This document shows positions 1-9,208 of a stretch of DNA of 64,000 nucleotides, one piece after another. The stretch's first letter is position 1, and each line of letters opens with the position of its first letter. A program made the translations under genes and the position numbers. Under the pieces are notes generated by a model that ran no database searches, was not told the origin of the DNA, and worked only from the letters and a program-made list of their open reading frames with translations. Origin of the DNA: an uncultured Alphaproteobacteria bacterium (GTDB lineage Bacteria; Pseudomonadota; Alphaproteobacteria; HIMB59; GCA-002718135); NCBI GenBank assembly GCA_902621305.1, contig CACNLM010000007.1:1-64000 (forward strand), in the 5' to 3' direction.

Positions 1-1561
1 AAGATGATAAATTTAAAAATTCTACAGCATGAGAATTAATCTCATTTTCATCATTTAACGATTTAATATATTCAAAAATACTTTTGTAAGAATCATATGA
101 AGGAATAAATAAATCAATATATTTTTTCATATTTTGATTATTAGAAATTTTAACTTGATAATTATCAATCATAGTAAAAAATTCATTAAATAATGCGCCA
201 TTATCAGTTTGTAATTTTCTTCCTATTAAATCCAGAGCCTGAATACCGTTTGTTCCTTCATAAATAGTTGTAATCCTAGCGTCTCTTACTAATTGTTCCA
301 TTCCATGATCGGTTATAAAACCATGGCCTCCATAGATTTGCATAGCTCGATTTGTATTTTCTACAGATTTATCTGAAGCATATGATTTAATAATTGGCGT
401 CATGAGTGCTATAAAATTTTCAGATAATTTCTTTTCTTTTTCATCTGAAGAATTTTCAATATTATCAAAGTGATTTCCAGTCAATAAAGTTAAACCTCTA
501 ACTGCTTCATTAATCGATTTTATGTACAATAAGTTTTTTCTTATTTCGGGATGAACAATTATGGGATCAGCAACTTGATTACTGGAAGATAATTTTCCTT
601 GTAAACGCTCTTTGGAATAATAAAGTGCTGATTGATAAGCAGTTTCTGATAAACCTAATCCTTGTATGCCTACAAACAAACGAGCTCCATTCATCATTAT
701 AAACATCGCTCTCATTCCTTTATTAAGATCGCCTACTAGCCACCCCTTAGCTTCATTGTAATGCATTACGCAGGTTGGACTAGCATGAATACCCATCTTC
801 TTTTCTATTGATCCACATTCAACTTTATTTCTATCAACAAAATCACCACTTTCATTTGGTAAAAATTTAGGAACCAAGAATAGACTTATACCTTTTATAC
901 CAGGGGGCGCATTTGGTGTCCTGGCTAATACTAAATGAATAATGTTATCACTTAGATCATGCTCTCCACATGTAATAAAAATTTTGGTACCAGTAATGCT
1001 ATAACTTCCATCCTCTAATGGAGTTGCCATTGTTTTACTTAATCCAAGATCTGTTCCACATTGAGGTTCAGTTAAATTCATTGTTCCTGTCCACTTACCA
1101 CTAGTTAAATTTGGCAAATAAGTATTTTTCAAATCTTCATTAGCACTCTTTTCAATTGCATCGATCGCATTTGCTGTAAGGCCTGGGTAAAGACCAAATG
1201 ACATATTAGTAGAACTTATCATTTCATCTAAAATCATATTCATAATATAAGGAAGGTTTTGACCACCAAATTCTTCTTTTACTTTAAGTCCCTGCCATCC
1301 ATTTTCAGAAAAAGTTTTATAGGCTTCTTTAAATCCCTTTGGTGCGGTCACAACTCCATTGTTAAATGAACATCCTTCACTATCTCCACTTTGATTAAGT
1401 GGGAGTAAGGTTTCTTCGCATAGTTTTGCTGCTTCTTCAATAATAAGCATTAGATCGCTTGTTTCTAAATCTAATTTTTTTAATGTCTCACTTTCCTTAA
1501 GATTTAAAAAATCTTCAATTAGAAATTTAAGCTCACGTAGTGGTGTTTTATAAATTTGCAT
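1..1561 (-). CDS. Acyl-CoA dehydrogenase (FadE/DmdC-like), 3' end beyond window
   Basis: FAD-dependent acyl-CoA dehydrogenase, expected to oxidise an acyl-CoA to the enoyl-CoA. The ATG is at 1561-1559 and about 520 codons are visible; the gene runs off the left edge. The protein opens MQIYKTPLRELKFL, as in the roughly 590-residue subfamily with an extra C-terminal domain. FAD/substrate-loop motifs GTMNLTEPQCGTDLG and ITGTKIFITCGEHDL are present, and IYEGTNGIQALDLIGRK follows near residue 430. This subfamily includes 3-methylmercaptopropionyl-CoA dehydrogenase (DmdC) as well as ordinary beta-oxidation enzymes; sequence reading cannot separate them. It lies 5 bp downstream of the thiolase, so they are probably co-transcribed. 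Confidence 0.9.
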   Translation of the reverse strand, partial: MQIYKTPLRELKFLIEDFLNLKESETLKKLDLETSDLMLIIEEAAKLCEETLLPLNQSGDSEGCSFNNGVVTAPKGFKEAYKTFSENGWQGLKVKEEFGGQNLPYIMNMILDEMISSTNMSFGLYPGLTANAIDAIEKSANEDLKNTYLPNLTSGKWTGTMNLTEPQCGTDLGLSKTMATPLEDGSYSITGTKIFITCGEHDLSDNIIHLVLARTPNAPPGIKGISLFLVPKFLPNESGDFVDRNKVECGSIEKKMGIHASPTCVMHYNEAKGWLVGDLNKGMRAMFIMMNGARLFVGIQGLGLSETAYQSALYYSKERLQGKLSSSNQVADPIIVHPEIRKNLLYIKSINEAVRGLTLLTGNHFDNIENSSDEKEKKLSENFIALMTPIIKSYASDKSVENTNRAMQIYGGHGFITDHGMEQLVRDARITTIYEGTNGIQALDLIGRKLQTDNGALFNEFFTMIDNYQVKISNNQNMKKYIDLFIPSYDSYKSIFEYIKSLNDENEINSHAVEFLNLSS

Positions 1562-1566
1562 AATAT

Positions 1567-2706
1567 TTAATTAATATTTTCTAATACAGTTGCAATACCT
1601 TGACCTAAACCTATACATTGCGTCGCTAATCCATACTTTTTATTATTATTTTGCAATAAAGTTGCAACTTTACCTGTAATCCTTGCTCCAGTGGCACCTA
1701 AAGGATGACCTAATGCTATTGCTCCACCATGTATATTTACTTTACTTATGTCCATATTTAATTCTTTAATACATGCTAAAGATTGAGAAGCAAATGCCTC
1801 ATTTAGCTCCACAATATCAATATCGGAAATAGATAAATTAGCTCTTTTAAGAGCTTTTTTAGATGCATTAATTGGACCAAGACCCATTAATTCTGGAGGA
1901 CAACCGACTACAGCTGTAGATTTGATACGAGCTAAAATATTTAAATTATTTTTATTTGCATACTCTTCCTCACAGACAATTACTGCTGATGCACCATCTG
2001 TTAATGGTGAAGCTGTACCAGCTGTAACTGTTCCATTCTCATCAAAAGCAAGTTTTAATCCATCTAAAATTTCATGTGAAGTGTTAGGTCGAATTCCACC
2101 ATCTTTATAAATTTTCTCATCATTATTTGTAATAGAAACTATTTCATTATCGAAGAAATTTGATTCTCTAGCTAAGTTAGCTTTAGAATGGCTGCTAATA
2201 GCAAAATCTTGTTGTTCTTTTCGAGAAATATTAAATTTTTTTGCAACATTTTCAGCTGTAATACCCATAGACATATATACATTTGGATTATCTTTATTTA
2301 ATTGAGGATGTGGATCGTATGTTAAACCATTCATAGGTATAAATGTCATACTTTCTACACCACAACATAAAAAAACGTCTCCAGAGTTAATTGCAATAGC
2401 ACCAGTTGCATCATGAATAGCTTGCATGGAAGAGCCACACCATCTGTTAACTGTCATACCTGCTACATGTTCTGGCATATCTGTCATGAATGAAACAATT
2501 TTAGCAATATTATTACCTTGTGCTCCTTCAGGATACGCGCAGCCAGTAATAATGTCCTCTATGTCATTTTTATTAATTTGTATTTCATTAAGTAATTGAT
2601 TTATTGTTTGTGATAGAATGTCCTCTGGTCTAATATTAGCCATTTCTCCCTTACGAGCAAAAGTGAAGGGTGATCTTTTGTAACCCACAATAACTGCATT
2701 TCTCAT
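1567..2706 (-). CDS. Acetyl-CoA acyltransferase (thiolase)
   Basis: Thiolase, probably cleaving 3-ketoacyl-CoA at the end of beta-oxidation. At 379 residues it has normal family length. The nucleophilic cysteine lies in NRWCGSSMQAIH (Cys90). The GHP motif is in HGGAIALGHPLGATGAR, and the second catalytic cysteine is in QCIGLGQG near the C-terminus. NEAFASQ is also conserved. The acyl-CoA dehydrogenase follows 5 bp downstream and apt abuts upstream, so this is a catabolic pair behind a purine-salvage gene. FadA-type degradation is more likely than biosynthetic acetoacetyl-CoA formation because of the partner gene. Confidence 0.93.
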   Translation of the reverse strand: MRNAVIVGYKRSPFTFARKGEMANIRPEDILSQTINQLLNEIQINKNDIEDIITGCAYPEGAQGNNIAKIVSFMTDMPEHVAGMTVNRWCGSSMQAIHDATGAIAINSGDVFLCCGVESMTFIPMNGLTYDPHPQLNKDNPNVYMSMGITAENVAKKFNISRKEQQDFAISSHSKANLARESNFFDNEIVSITNNDEKIYKDGGIRPNTSHEILDGLKLAFDENGTVTAGTASPLTDGASAVIVCEEEYANKNNLNILARIKSTAVVGCPPELMGLGPINASKKALKRANLSISDIDIVELNEAFASQSLACIKELNMDISKVNIHGGAIALGHPLGATGARITGKVATLLQNNNKKYGLATQCIGLGQGIATVLENIN

Positions 2707-3222
2707 TTAAAACTCCATTAATGAATGTACTTCTATTCCTTTTTCAATTAATTTTTTATCACCATTTAATTCAGGTAAATTTATTATAAAGCCTGTTCCG
2801 ACAATATTTTTATCTTTGAACTTATTTATTAATTCTACAGCCGCAAGTGCAGTTCCACCTGTTGCTAAAAGATCATCAATAATTAGTAAGTTTTTATGAG
2901 CATCTAAAGCATCTGTATGAATATGCATTTCAGTTGATCCATATTCTAAATCGTATGAGACTTTGAAAGTATTAAATGGAAGTTTATGAGGTTTTCTCAA
3001 CGGAACAAATGCTGCATTTAAAAAATAAGCTATTGCCCCGGCCATAATGAATCCACGAGATTCTATACTTAAAACTGCATCTATTTTTTTATTTTGCCAT
3101 GGTTTTACCATATCATCAATGACTTGTTTAAAGTGTCCTGCATTTTGCAATAATGTTGTAATATCTCTGAATTGAATTCCTTCAACAGGATAATCAGCAA
3201 TTGTTCGAACGTATTCTTTCAT
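2707..3222 (-). CDS. apt: Adenine phosphoribosyltransferase
   Basis: Converts adenine and PRPP to AMP in purine salvage; cytosolic. At 171 residues it is the usual size. The PRPP-binding signature LLIIDDLLATGGTA is at residues 112-125, with the family motif ESRGFIMAGAIA at about 54-65 and the N-terminal YPVEGIQFRDIT segment. The start overlaps the stop of the upstream phosphatase gene by one base (TAATG), which suggests translational coupling. The thiolase start follows directly. Confidence 0.96.
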   Translation of the reverse strand: MKEYVRTIADYPVEGIQFRDITTLLQNAGHFKQVIDDMVKPWQNKKIDAVLSIESRGFIMAGAIAYFLNAAFVPLRKPHKLPFNTFKVSYDLEYGSTEMHIHTDALDAHKNLLIIDDLLATGGTALAAVELINKFKDKNIVGTGFIINLPELNGDKKLIEKGIEVHSLMEF

Positions 3223-3782
3223 TAGTTTTTTTCAATGTCTTTTATATCAAATAAAGTAACAGGTGCAAAATTTGAAGAACAATCGTATGTTTTAGTATAA
3301 GGGAATTTTAAAAATGATTTTGAGATTTGATTGCTAACATCTAATTTCTTTTCAAAGTGATTTATCAATAATTTATTTGGGTTTGCATGCGGTGCAAGAT
3401 TTCGAATATATTTAATTGTATTTTCAATATTAGTTTTGTTTTCTCTACATAGTAAATAAGTAGCTGTTGCCATTGATCTTGAGACACCACACCAACAATG
3501 AATAACGATATCTTCATTATAAGTATATGAAGAAGTAAAATTAGCTATTGAATTTACATGTTCTTCTGCAGGTAGAATTTGTGGTATTTCATCAGTATTC
3601 AATCGAAATATTTTATTATTACTACTAATTTCAATAATATCGTCAAATCCTAACTTTAAATGATTTTTTACACCCTTGGGTGTTTCTGGTGCATATCCAG
3701 GATCAATTACTGATACAAGATATTTGGGCTGTATGCTTTCACACACATTTGTTAAATCATTAAGAGAACAAACTATGATCAT
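3222..3782 (-). CDS. Tyrosine/dual-specificity phosphatase-like protein
   Basis: Small cytosolic protein of the cysteine-phosphatase fold. The CX5R loop is HCWCGVSRS, with Cys96 and Arg102. The following ATATYLLCRE helix matches alphaproteobacterial protein-tyrosine-phosphatase-like proteins encoded beside metabolic genes. I chose the ATG at 3782. An in-frame codon at 3806 falls inside a terminator hairpin, and family members begin at the equivalent of MIIVCSLNDL. No Shine-Dalgarno sequence precedes this ATG; the terminator T-tract touches it. The stop overlaps apt by one base. The substrate is unknown. Confidence 0.8.
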   Translation of the reverse strand: MIIVCSLNDLTNVCESIQPKYLVSVIDPGYAPETPKGVKNHLKLGFDDIIEISSNNKIFRLNTDEIPQILPAEEHVNSIANFTSSYTYNEDIVIHCWCGVSRSMATATYLLCRENKTNIENTIKYIRNLAPHANPNKLLINHFEKKLDVSNQISKSFLKFPYTKTYDCSSNFAPVTLFDIKDIEKN

Positions 3783-3810
3783 AAAAAAAAGGGTGGTATA
3801 AACCACCCTT
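3783..3810 (-). terminator. Intrinsic terminator after the ABC solute-binding protein gene
   Basis: Read on the minus strand, an AAGGGTGG/CCACCCTT stem with a 4-nt loop (3789-3810) is followed by eight T residues (3790-3783). It sits about 20 bp after the binding-protein stop at 3832. The T-tract ends exactly at the ATG of the phosphatase gene. Confidence 0.85.
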
Positions 3811-3831
3811 AATAAAAGTTAAATAATTAAA

Positions 3832-5172
3832 CTACTCTGCAGTTGCATCAGCTAATATTGCATTAGCATCTTCATTTAATTGATTTAATGTTGAAATGAT
3901 ATCATCACCATTAATGATTGCTGCATAAGCTTTTTCAACCTCACCTCTGACTGAATAATAACCAGGAACTGATGGCTCACCTTTTCCGTATTGAACCATT
4001 GTTAATGATTTATCGTATTGAGGTAATTCAGCTCTTTTTTCAGCAATTAATGGATGATCTGCAGAAGAAGTTCTAACAAAACCATACCCACTTTCAGTTG
4101 ACCAAACTGCTGAGTTCTCAGTATTAGAAATATATTTCATCCACTGATATGCTGCTACCATTCTATTAGCATCACCTGAATTTCCCATAATTAAACCACC
4201 ACCATATAAGTTAAGCACTGGTTCATTAGTCGTGTACGATATTGGAGCTACATCCCAATTACCATTGTAACCCTCTTCAATGGCTTTTTGAAAATATGTA
4301 ATACCGGAAGTAGAACCAGCAGCAAATAAAACAGAACCTTGTCCTAAATATTGCTGATCAGTGTATTTACCTCTTGCAACTATTGCACATCCTTTATTAG
4401 CCATTCCTTGAATGAATTCCATAGCTTCTATAGCTTTTGGGCCATTGTAAATATACTGACCATTATCATAGTCAAATACATCACCTCCATGCGCAAATAC
4501 CCATGCTGCAAAGTTACTTGCATCAGTATCTATTTCATATCCATAACTTGGAACGTCTTCACCCATCTTACCACTGTAATCTTGATTGGTCGCAGCACAT
4601 GCTGCTTCCGCAAAATCAGCAGGAGTTTTAGGAGCATCTAAACCTAGTTCCTTTAACCAATCTGCATTGTAGTAAAGGATCTCTATTGATTTTCCAACTT
4701 CATGTAAAAGTTTTGGATTTCCATCAAAATATGGTGAAAAGCCAACAGTCCAGTTTGCACCCCAATCTGCTATATCATCTTGAGAAACACCCCATTTTTT
4801 ACTATTTGCTAAAATATTTTGATCAATTGAAGCACCAATTAAGTACATATCTGCAGCAGCATTACCATAACCTCTTGCAACGTCTGCTATATCTTTTGTT
4901 CCTGCAGCAGACATCATAGCAGATTGAACTTTTCCATAATGCCCTTTGTGAACAACATTAACTTTTATTCCTGTTTCAGCTTCAAATCTTTCAGCTCTTG
5001 CCATCATTGCATCTAATCTTTCATCTGAATATTGAACCCAGAATTCAACAGTTTGACCTGAGGGATCTGCATTTTCAATATCTTGTGCAGTAATTGCGAA
5101 TGATTGCGAGGAGATAAAAAATAAAGAAGCTAAGAACAAATTTAAAATATATTTATAAAATTTCATAATCAC
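3832..5172 (-). CDS. ABC transporter extracellular solute-binding protein (carbohydrate type)
   Basis: Periplasmic binding protein of the family-1 (MalE/UgpB-like) group. The 446 residues begin with a signal peptide (KFYKYILNLFLASLFFISS then SFA) cleaved near residue 26. The mature protein begins with an EFWVQYSDERLDAMMARAERF segment typical of sugar or glycerol-phosphate binding proteins. Start candidates are ATG 5172 and ATG 5166, preceded by GGGGTG. It is the last gene of the transporter cluster, 61 bp after the second permease and with its own terminator, so it may be expressed at a higher level than the permeases. Substrate not determinable; a sugar or polyol is the family expectation. 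Confidence 0.92.
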   Translation of the reverse strand: MIMKFYKYILNLFLASLFFISSQSFAITAQDIENADPSGQTVEFWVQYSDERLDAMMARAERFEAETGIKVNVVHKGHYGKVQSAMMSAAGTKDIADVARGYGNAAADMYLIGASIDQNILANSKKWGVSQDDIADWGANWTVGFSPYFDGNPKLLHEVGKSIEILYYNADWLKELGLDAPKTPADFAEAACAATNQDYSGKMGEDVPSYGYEIDTDASNFAAWVFAHGGDVFDYDNGQYIYNGPKAIEAMEFIQGMANKGCAIVARGKYTDQQYLGQGSVLFAAGSTSGITYFQKAIEEGYNGNWDVAPISYTTNEPVLNLYGGGLIMGNSGDANRMVAAYQWMKYISNTENSAVWSTESGYGFVRTSSADHPLIAEKRAELPQYDKSLTMVQYGKGEPSVPGYYSVRGEVEKAYAAIINGDDIISTLNQLNEDANAILADATAE

Positions 5173-5233
5173 CCCGTAAAATATTAGTAATATAGAGATA
5201 AAATTAAAGTTTTGTTACAAAAAATTTACTGAT

Positions 5234-6079
5234 TTATTCTTTTAATCCAAAGTTTGATATACTTTCTATGAATAACTTCTGAGTAAAAAAGTATAATAGT
5301 AAAATTGGAAAAATTGCAATTAAGCAAGCAGCCATCAATAAATTAAAATTAGGTCCCACTTCTCTCACAAAACTATAGATAGAAACTGTTACAGGATACC
5401 AATCATCTCTAGTTAATATAAGCAAAGGCCAAGCAAAACTATTCCACGCTATAATAAAAGTAAATAAAGAGACTGTCACAATAATAGGTTTGCTCATTGG
5501 GATTACTACCTTGAGTAAAAAATTTAAATGAGAAGATCCATCAAGCCTTGCAGCATCCCAAAGCTCATTTGGTATCTTTTTAAAATATTGTCTTAATAAG
5601 AAAATTACAAATATATTTCCCATAAATGGAACTGTTAAACCTTGAAGACTATTCATCCAAGAAGGTCCAAATGGCAATGGAATAATTTCCCCTCTAATAA
5701 TTAATAAATGAGGTAATAATGTAATGATTTCAGGAATCATTAATGAAAGTAACAACATATAGAATATGATATTTTTAAATGGGAATTCTATTTTAGCAAA
5801 AGAGTATGCTGCTGGAATACTAGTTAATAAAACACCAATGACAATTATTGAACTAATTATTAAACTATTAAATGTATAACGTTGGAATCTATTAGATGTC
5901 CAAACTTCATAATAATTTTCAAACATCAATTTTTTTGGAAATAAATATTGATTTGATGCTTCTCCAGCTGTCATCAATGATGTGGATATCATGTAAAAAA
6001 ATGGGTAAATTGAAATAATAAAAACTATTAATAAAATTAAATAAGGTATCCTTGTTTCAGCATTAATAATTCTAGTCAT
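5234..6079 (-). CDS. ABC transporter permease, MalG-like
   Basis: Inner-membrane subunit of a carbohydrate-type ABC importer. It has 281 residues and about six membrane segments. The cytoplasmic EAA loop that docks the ATPase is visible as NELWDAARLDGSSHLNFLLK. It opens MTRIINAETRIPYLILLIVF and overlaps the preceding permease gene by 8 bp, indicating one transcript. It pairs with the MalF-like subunit upstream and the binding protein downstream. Confidence 0.92.
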   Translation of the reverse strand: MTRIINAETRIPYLILLIVFIISIYPFFYMISTSLMTAGEASNQYLFPKKLMFENYYEVWTSNRFQRYTFNSLIISSIIVIGVLLTSIPAAYSFAKIEFPFKNIIFYMLLLSLMIPEIITLLPHLLIIRGEIIPLPFGPSWMNSLQGLTVPFMGNIFVIFLLRQYFKKIPNELWDAARLDGSSHLNFLLKVVIPMSKPIIVTVSLFTFIIAWNSFAWPLLILTRDDWYPVTVSIYSFVREVGPNFNLLMAACLIAIFPILLLYFFTQKLFIESISNFGLKE

Positions 6080-7196
6080 AGCTTAACCTTTTTCTAAAAA
6101 TTACATATTGCGATATTGCTAAAATATTTAGAAGTATAAATAAAATTACTCCTTCAGCTGCAGCATAACCATATTTCACTCTACCCCAAAAATGATCAAA
6201 AATTTCTATTGTAACAACATCCATTGTATCTCCAGCAGAAGAAGTTTGCATAACAAAAATACTATTGAAAGCTTGAAAGGTATTTATAAAACCAGTCAAC
6301 ATCAGAAAAAATATAATAGGCATTAATAATGGTATTGTAATTTTAATAAATGTTTGCCATCTACTAGCACCCTCTGCTTTCGCAGCCTCATATAAATCAG
6401 AGGGAATAATTGATAAACCTGCGAGTAAAATTATTGCATAATAACCAGTATAAGACCATATTCCATATATGATTGATGACATTAGAGCTAAACTTGGTCC
6501 AGCTAGTATACCTTCTATTTTTATTCCAAATAAAACTTCGGTAATAGGTCTTTTATCAAATAACCACATTTGAGGCTCAAAACCAAATACTCCTATGAGC
6601 TGATTTAAAAAAGAATTTTCAGCTTTACCAAATATTAAAAAAAATACTGCAGCACCCATTACTGCAGGAGTAATGTAAGGAAATAGTAAAATCATTTGAA
6701 AGAATTGTTTACCAGCCAGTTTTTGGTACAAAGCAAATGCTATTACTAATCCTAATCCAACCTCAAAAATTATAGTGAAAAATGAATAATAAAAAGTATA
6801 AATAAGAGAGTAAAGATAGTCTTCATCACCGGTTAAAAGCATTTTTTCCCAGTTGATATTAATTAATATTATTCCAATAATTAATATTGCTATAGATAAA
6901 AATGCTAAATAGATTTTATTTTTTACTTTATTTTTAAATTCACTCCACAGTCCATAACTCAATATCAATAATAATAATCCTAAAACAAATAACCAAAAAG
7001 CTGGTATGTCTCCAAGTATTCTTTGGTAATTCTCAAATCCTAAAAATCTCCCTTTAAAAACTTTCCACTTGTGTACACTCATGTACATTCCAAAAAAAAC
7101 AGGAAAAATTCCAAATAGACTGATTATTAAAACAGCAGGAAGAATTAATAGATATCCTGTAAGTTTTTCTGAATGATTTAATAAGAATTTATTCAT
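6072..7196 (-). CDS. ABC transporter permease, MalF-like
   Basis: Second inner-membrane subunit of the importer, 374 residues. The core has the EAA loop LYEAAKAEGASRWQTFIK. Between the first membrane helix (about 15-35) and the core there is an insert of roughly 60 residues (about 75-135) carrying two additional hydrophobic stretches joined by LWSEFKNKVKNK. MalF-type permeases vary here, but this insert is longer than a minimal 290-residue subunit. The start overlaps the end of the MOSC gene by 8 bp. No ATP-binding subunit is encoded within the window. Confidence 0.9.
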   Translation of the reverse strand: MNKFLLNHSEKLTGYLLILPAVLIISLFGIFPVFFGMYMSVHKWKVFKGRFLGFENYQRILGDIPAFWLFVLGLLLLILSYGLWSEFKNKVKNKIYLAFLSIAILIIGIILININWEKMLLTGDEDYLYSLIYTFYYSFFTIIFEVGLGLVIAFALYQKLAGKQFFQMILLFPYITPAVMGAAVFFLIFGKAENSFLNQLIGVFGFEPQMWLFDKRPITEVLFGIKIEGILAGPSLALMSSIIYGIWSYTGYYAIILLAGLSIIPSDLYEAAKAEGASRWQTFIKITIPLLMPIIFFLMLTGFINTFQAFNSIFVMQTSSAGDTMDVVTIEIFDHFWGRVKYGYAAAEGVILFILLNILAISQYVIFRKRLSYD

Positions 7197-7947
7197 TAAT
7201 TTTTATAAGATCACCTTTATTTATTTTACCATCATTTAGAGGATCTAAATATATTCCTAAATTTATATGGTTGTATATTTTTTTTAGGCTTAAAGGAATA
7301 TTAAGATTTATATCAGAAGTTTTGGGCTTAATATTAGTTGCTGAACATCTGGGAATTTCTTTAATAACTCTAAATTTTATATCACTGATTGATAAAACTT
7401 TACCTACAAGCTTCCTTTCTTCCCATTTATCTAAATCTTCTACATATATATTTCCTCTAAAACGCTCATGTTCAACTTGATGATTAGATAGGTTTTCAAA
7501 GTCTTTAATACTGTTTAAATTTATTAATGATATTGATTTATTGGGCATTGTATCAAAAAAAGGATTCACTCTGTCTTTTAATAAATTAATTTTATTTATA
7601 TTTGGTAAAATATCCTCAAGTTTACTACATAAGATTTTTACTTCATGTTGATTATCAATATCTGTTTTTAAAATTATTTTATTTTCAAATTCTAGTATTA
7701 AAAAATTATTTTCTAATAAAAAATTATATTGATTTAACTCAGGATATTTTTTTAATGATAAAAATTTGTATATTTCTCGTTTTAAAGGATTATTTTTTAT
7801 TAATTCTATATCTTTAAGATTAAGATTATTAGTGAAAGCAAATATTCGATCATTTTTTATACCAATATTTTTAATTATATCTAAGTTATCTACATTATTG
7901 AAAGAAAGAGATTTTACAGGTGAAAAATATAGGTTTTTAATTTTCAC
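7189..7947 (-). CDS. MOSC-domain protein (YcbX-like)
   Basis: 252 residues. The N-terminal beta-barrel segment opens IKNLYFSPVKSLS, and a C-terminal MOSC domain carries the conserved cysteine in IPRCSATNIKPKT followed by LGIYLDPLNDG. MOSC proteins bind or transfer molybdenum-cofactor sulfur or act in N-oxide reduction, as YcbX/YiiM do; which applies here is unknown. It overlaps the MalF-like permease start by 8 bp and follows the amidotransferase by 12 bp, so it is read with the transporter without an obvious functional link. Confidence 0.8.
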   Translation of the reverse strand: MKIKNLYFSPVKSLSFNNVDNLDIIKNIGIKNDRIFAFTNNLNLKDIELIKNNPLKREIYKFLSLKKYPELNQYNFLLENNFLILEFENKIILKTDIDNQHEVKILCSKLEDILPNINKINLLKDRVNPFFDTMPNKSISLINLNSIKDFENLSNHQVEHERFRGNIYVEDLDKWEERKLVGKVLSISDIKFRVIKEIPRCSATNIKPKTSDINLNIPLSLKKIYNHINLGIYLDPLNDGKINKGDLIKINE

Positions 7948-7959
7948 TTATATTAGCAT

Positions 7960-8658
7960 TTAAGTTTTTTTTAAAAAATACTGATCTAAAAATGAATCTA
8001 ACCAATTTGATATATTCTTATTGTATTTATAACGATAATAAAGTTGAACAAATATATTTTGAGCACCTTTGACGAATAATTTTTTAGGATTCTTTAATAA
8101 TACCAAATACAGCCATCTCATATGAAGTTTAAAATTTACTTCTGGATGAAATTGGAGCGCATAACAATTTTGATATTTAAAAGCTTGATTATTAAAAATA
8201 TCACCCCTTGCTAATAACTCACAGCCTGTAGGAAGGGAAAATCCTTCAGAATGGAATTGAAAAAAAATCTTTTGAGAATTAAAAAGATTTTTTGCATTTT
8301 CAGTTGGTTCAATTTTATAAAAACCAATTTCTGAAAGCCCGTCTTTATTAGTTGTTATTTCTGAACCTAAACATTTAGCTAATAACTGTGCGCCAAAACA
8401 AATTCCAAGATAAGGAATGTCAGTTTTTATAACTTTGTTTATCCATTCTAATTCTTTATTTATATATTCATCTTCATCGTTTATGCTTCCTGGTGCACCA
8501 AATACAACTATTGCTGAGTATTGGTTAATATTTAAAGGAAGTTCTTCACCTAAAGGTGGTCTACATATTTCAGCAACATATCCCCTATCTCTAAATTTAT
8601 TTCCTACATCTCCTGGAACTGAAGTTTTTTGATGCAATACAAACAAAACTTTATTCAT
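7960..8658 (-). CDS. Type 1 glutamine amidotransferase-like protein
   Basis: 232-residue class-I GATase-fold protein. The nucleophile elbow is YLGICFGAQLLA (Cys87) and the catalytic histidine lies in ALQFHPEVN. The oxyanion strand VVFGAPGSINDED is also present. It is a stand-alone domain of the YfeJ/GuaA-like sort found beside many unrelated genes, so the amide acceptor is unknown. The C-terminal 60 residues are basic and hydrophobic, beyond the minimal domain. It is the first gene of the minus-strand run leading into the ABC importer. Confidence 0.85.
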   Translation of the reverse strand: MNKVLFVLHQKTSVPGDVGNKFRDRGYVAEICRPPLGEELPLNINQYSAIVVFGAPGSINDEDEYINKELEWINKVIKTDIPYLGICFGAQLLAKCLGSEITTNKDGLSEIGFYKIEPTENAKNLFNSQKIFFQFHSEGFSLPTGCELLARGDIFNNQAFKYQNCYALQFHPEVNFKLHMRWLYLVLLKNPKKLFVKGAQNIFVQLYYRYKYNKNISNWLDSFLDQYFLKKT

Positions 8659-8748
8659 ACTAAATTATTAATAATAAATATTTTATTAATATGAAAATAT
8701 TATTTCATAAAAATTGTAAGTATTTTGTATATTAATTTACAATGATAC

Positions 8749-9159
8749 TTATGTGACAAAATAATCAATGTCTAAAATCTTTATGTAAAACATAAGAGTA
8801 AAATAACCAAAATTCATCATTACAACAAAACTAATAAGCATATTGATCGATTTAGGGAGTGAATTTCCTAAAAAATCATCCCAAAAAACTTTTTCTAAAT
8901 ATAGAGCTAATTCAAAGTATATAAGTGTAATGATTGCAGCATTAAAGATTATTAAAGAAGTTAATCCATTTAGACTCAACAAATAATTAATAAAAATCAA
9001 TGTCAAAAAAGTAATAGAATAAATAAATAAATTGAATAAGATTTTTTTATTTTTTGAAAATTTTTTGAAAAAAATAATATATCTTGTGTTTAAAAATAAC
9101 GAAATTAATATCGAGCTAAAAAAAGAAATAATTAATATTTTAGTTATTTGATATTCCAT
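8749..9159 (-). CDS. Hypothetical four-helix membrane protein
   Basis: 136 residues with about four hydrophobic helices (roughly residues 5-25, 42-62, 66-86 and 105-130). I do not recognise the family. A short polar, basic loop (KKFSKNKK) follows the first helix, and an acidic/aromatic loop (EKVFWDDFLGN) precedes the last. It is separated by 90 bp from the amidotransferase and diverges from the methyltransferase gene across 49 bp of very AT-rich DNA. Confidence 0.6.
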   Translation of the reverse strand: MEYQITKILIISFFSSILISLFLNTRYIIFFKKFSKNKKILFNLFIYSITFLTLIFINYLLSLNGLTSLIIFNAAIITLIYFELALYLEKVFWDDFLGNSLPKSINMLISFVVMMNFGYFTLMFYIKILDIDYFVT

Positions 9160-9208
9160 TTATATGTATTTTTTATATAACTAAAAAATAAATAAGAAAA
9201 ATAATAAA

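Noticed and set aside
3783..3806. Longer phosphatase start at 3806
   Set aside because: It lies inside the terminator hairpin and adds residues not expected for the family; ATG 3782 is better.
4351..4919. Open frames antisense to the ABC binding-protein gene
   Set aside because: They are shadows of a well-supported coding gene and encode low-complexity residues without family motifs.
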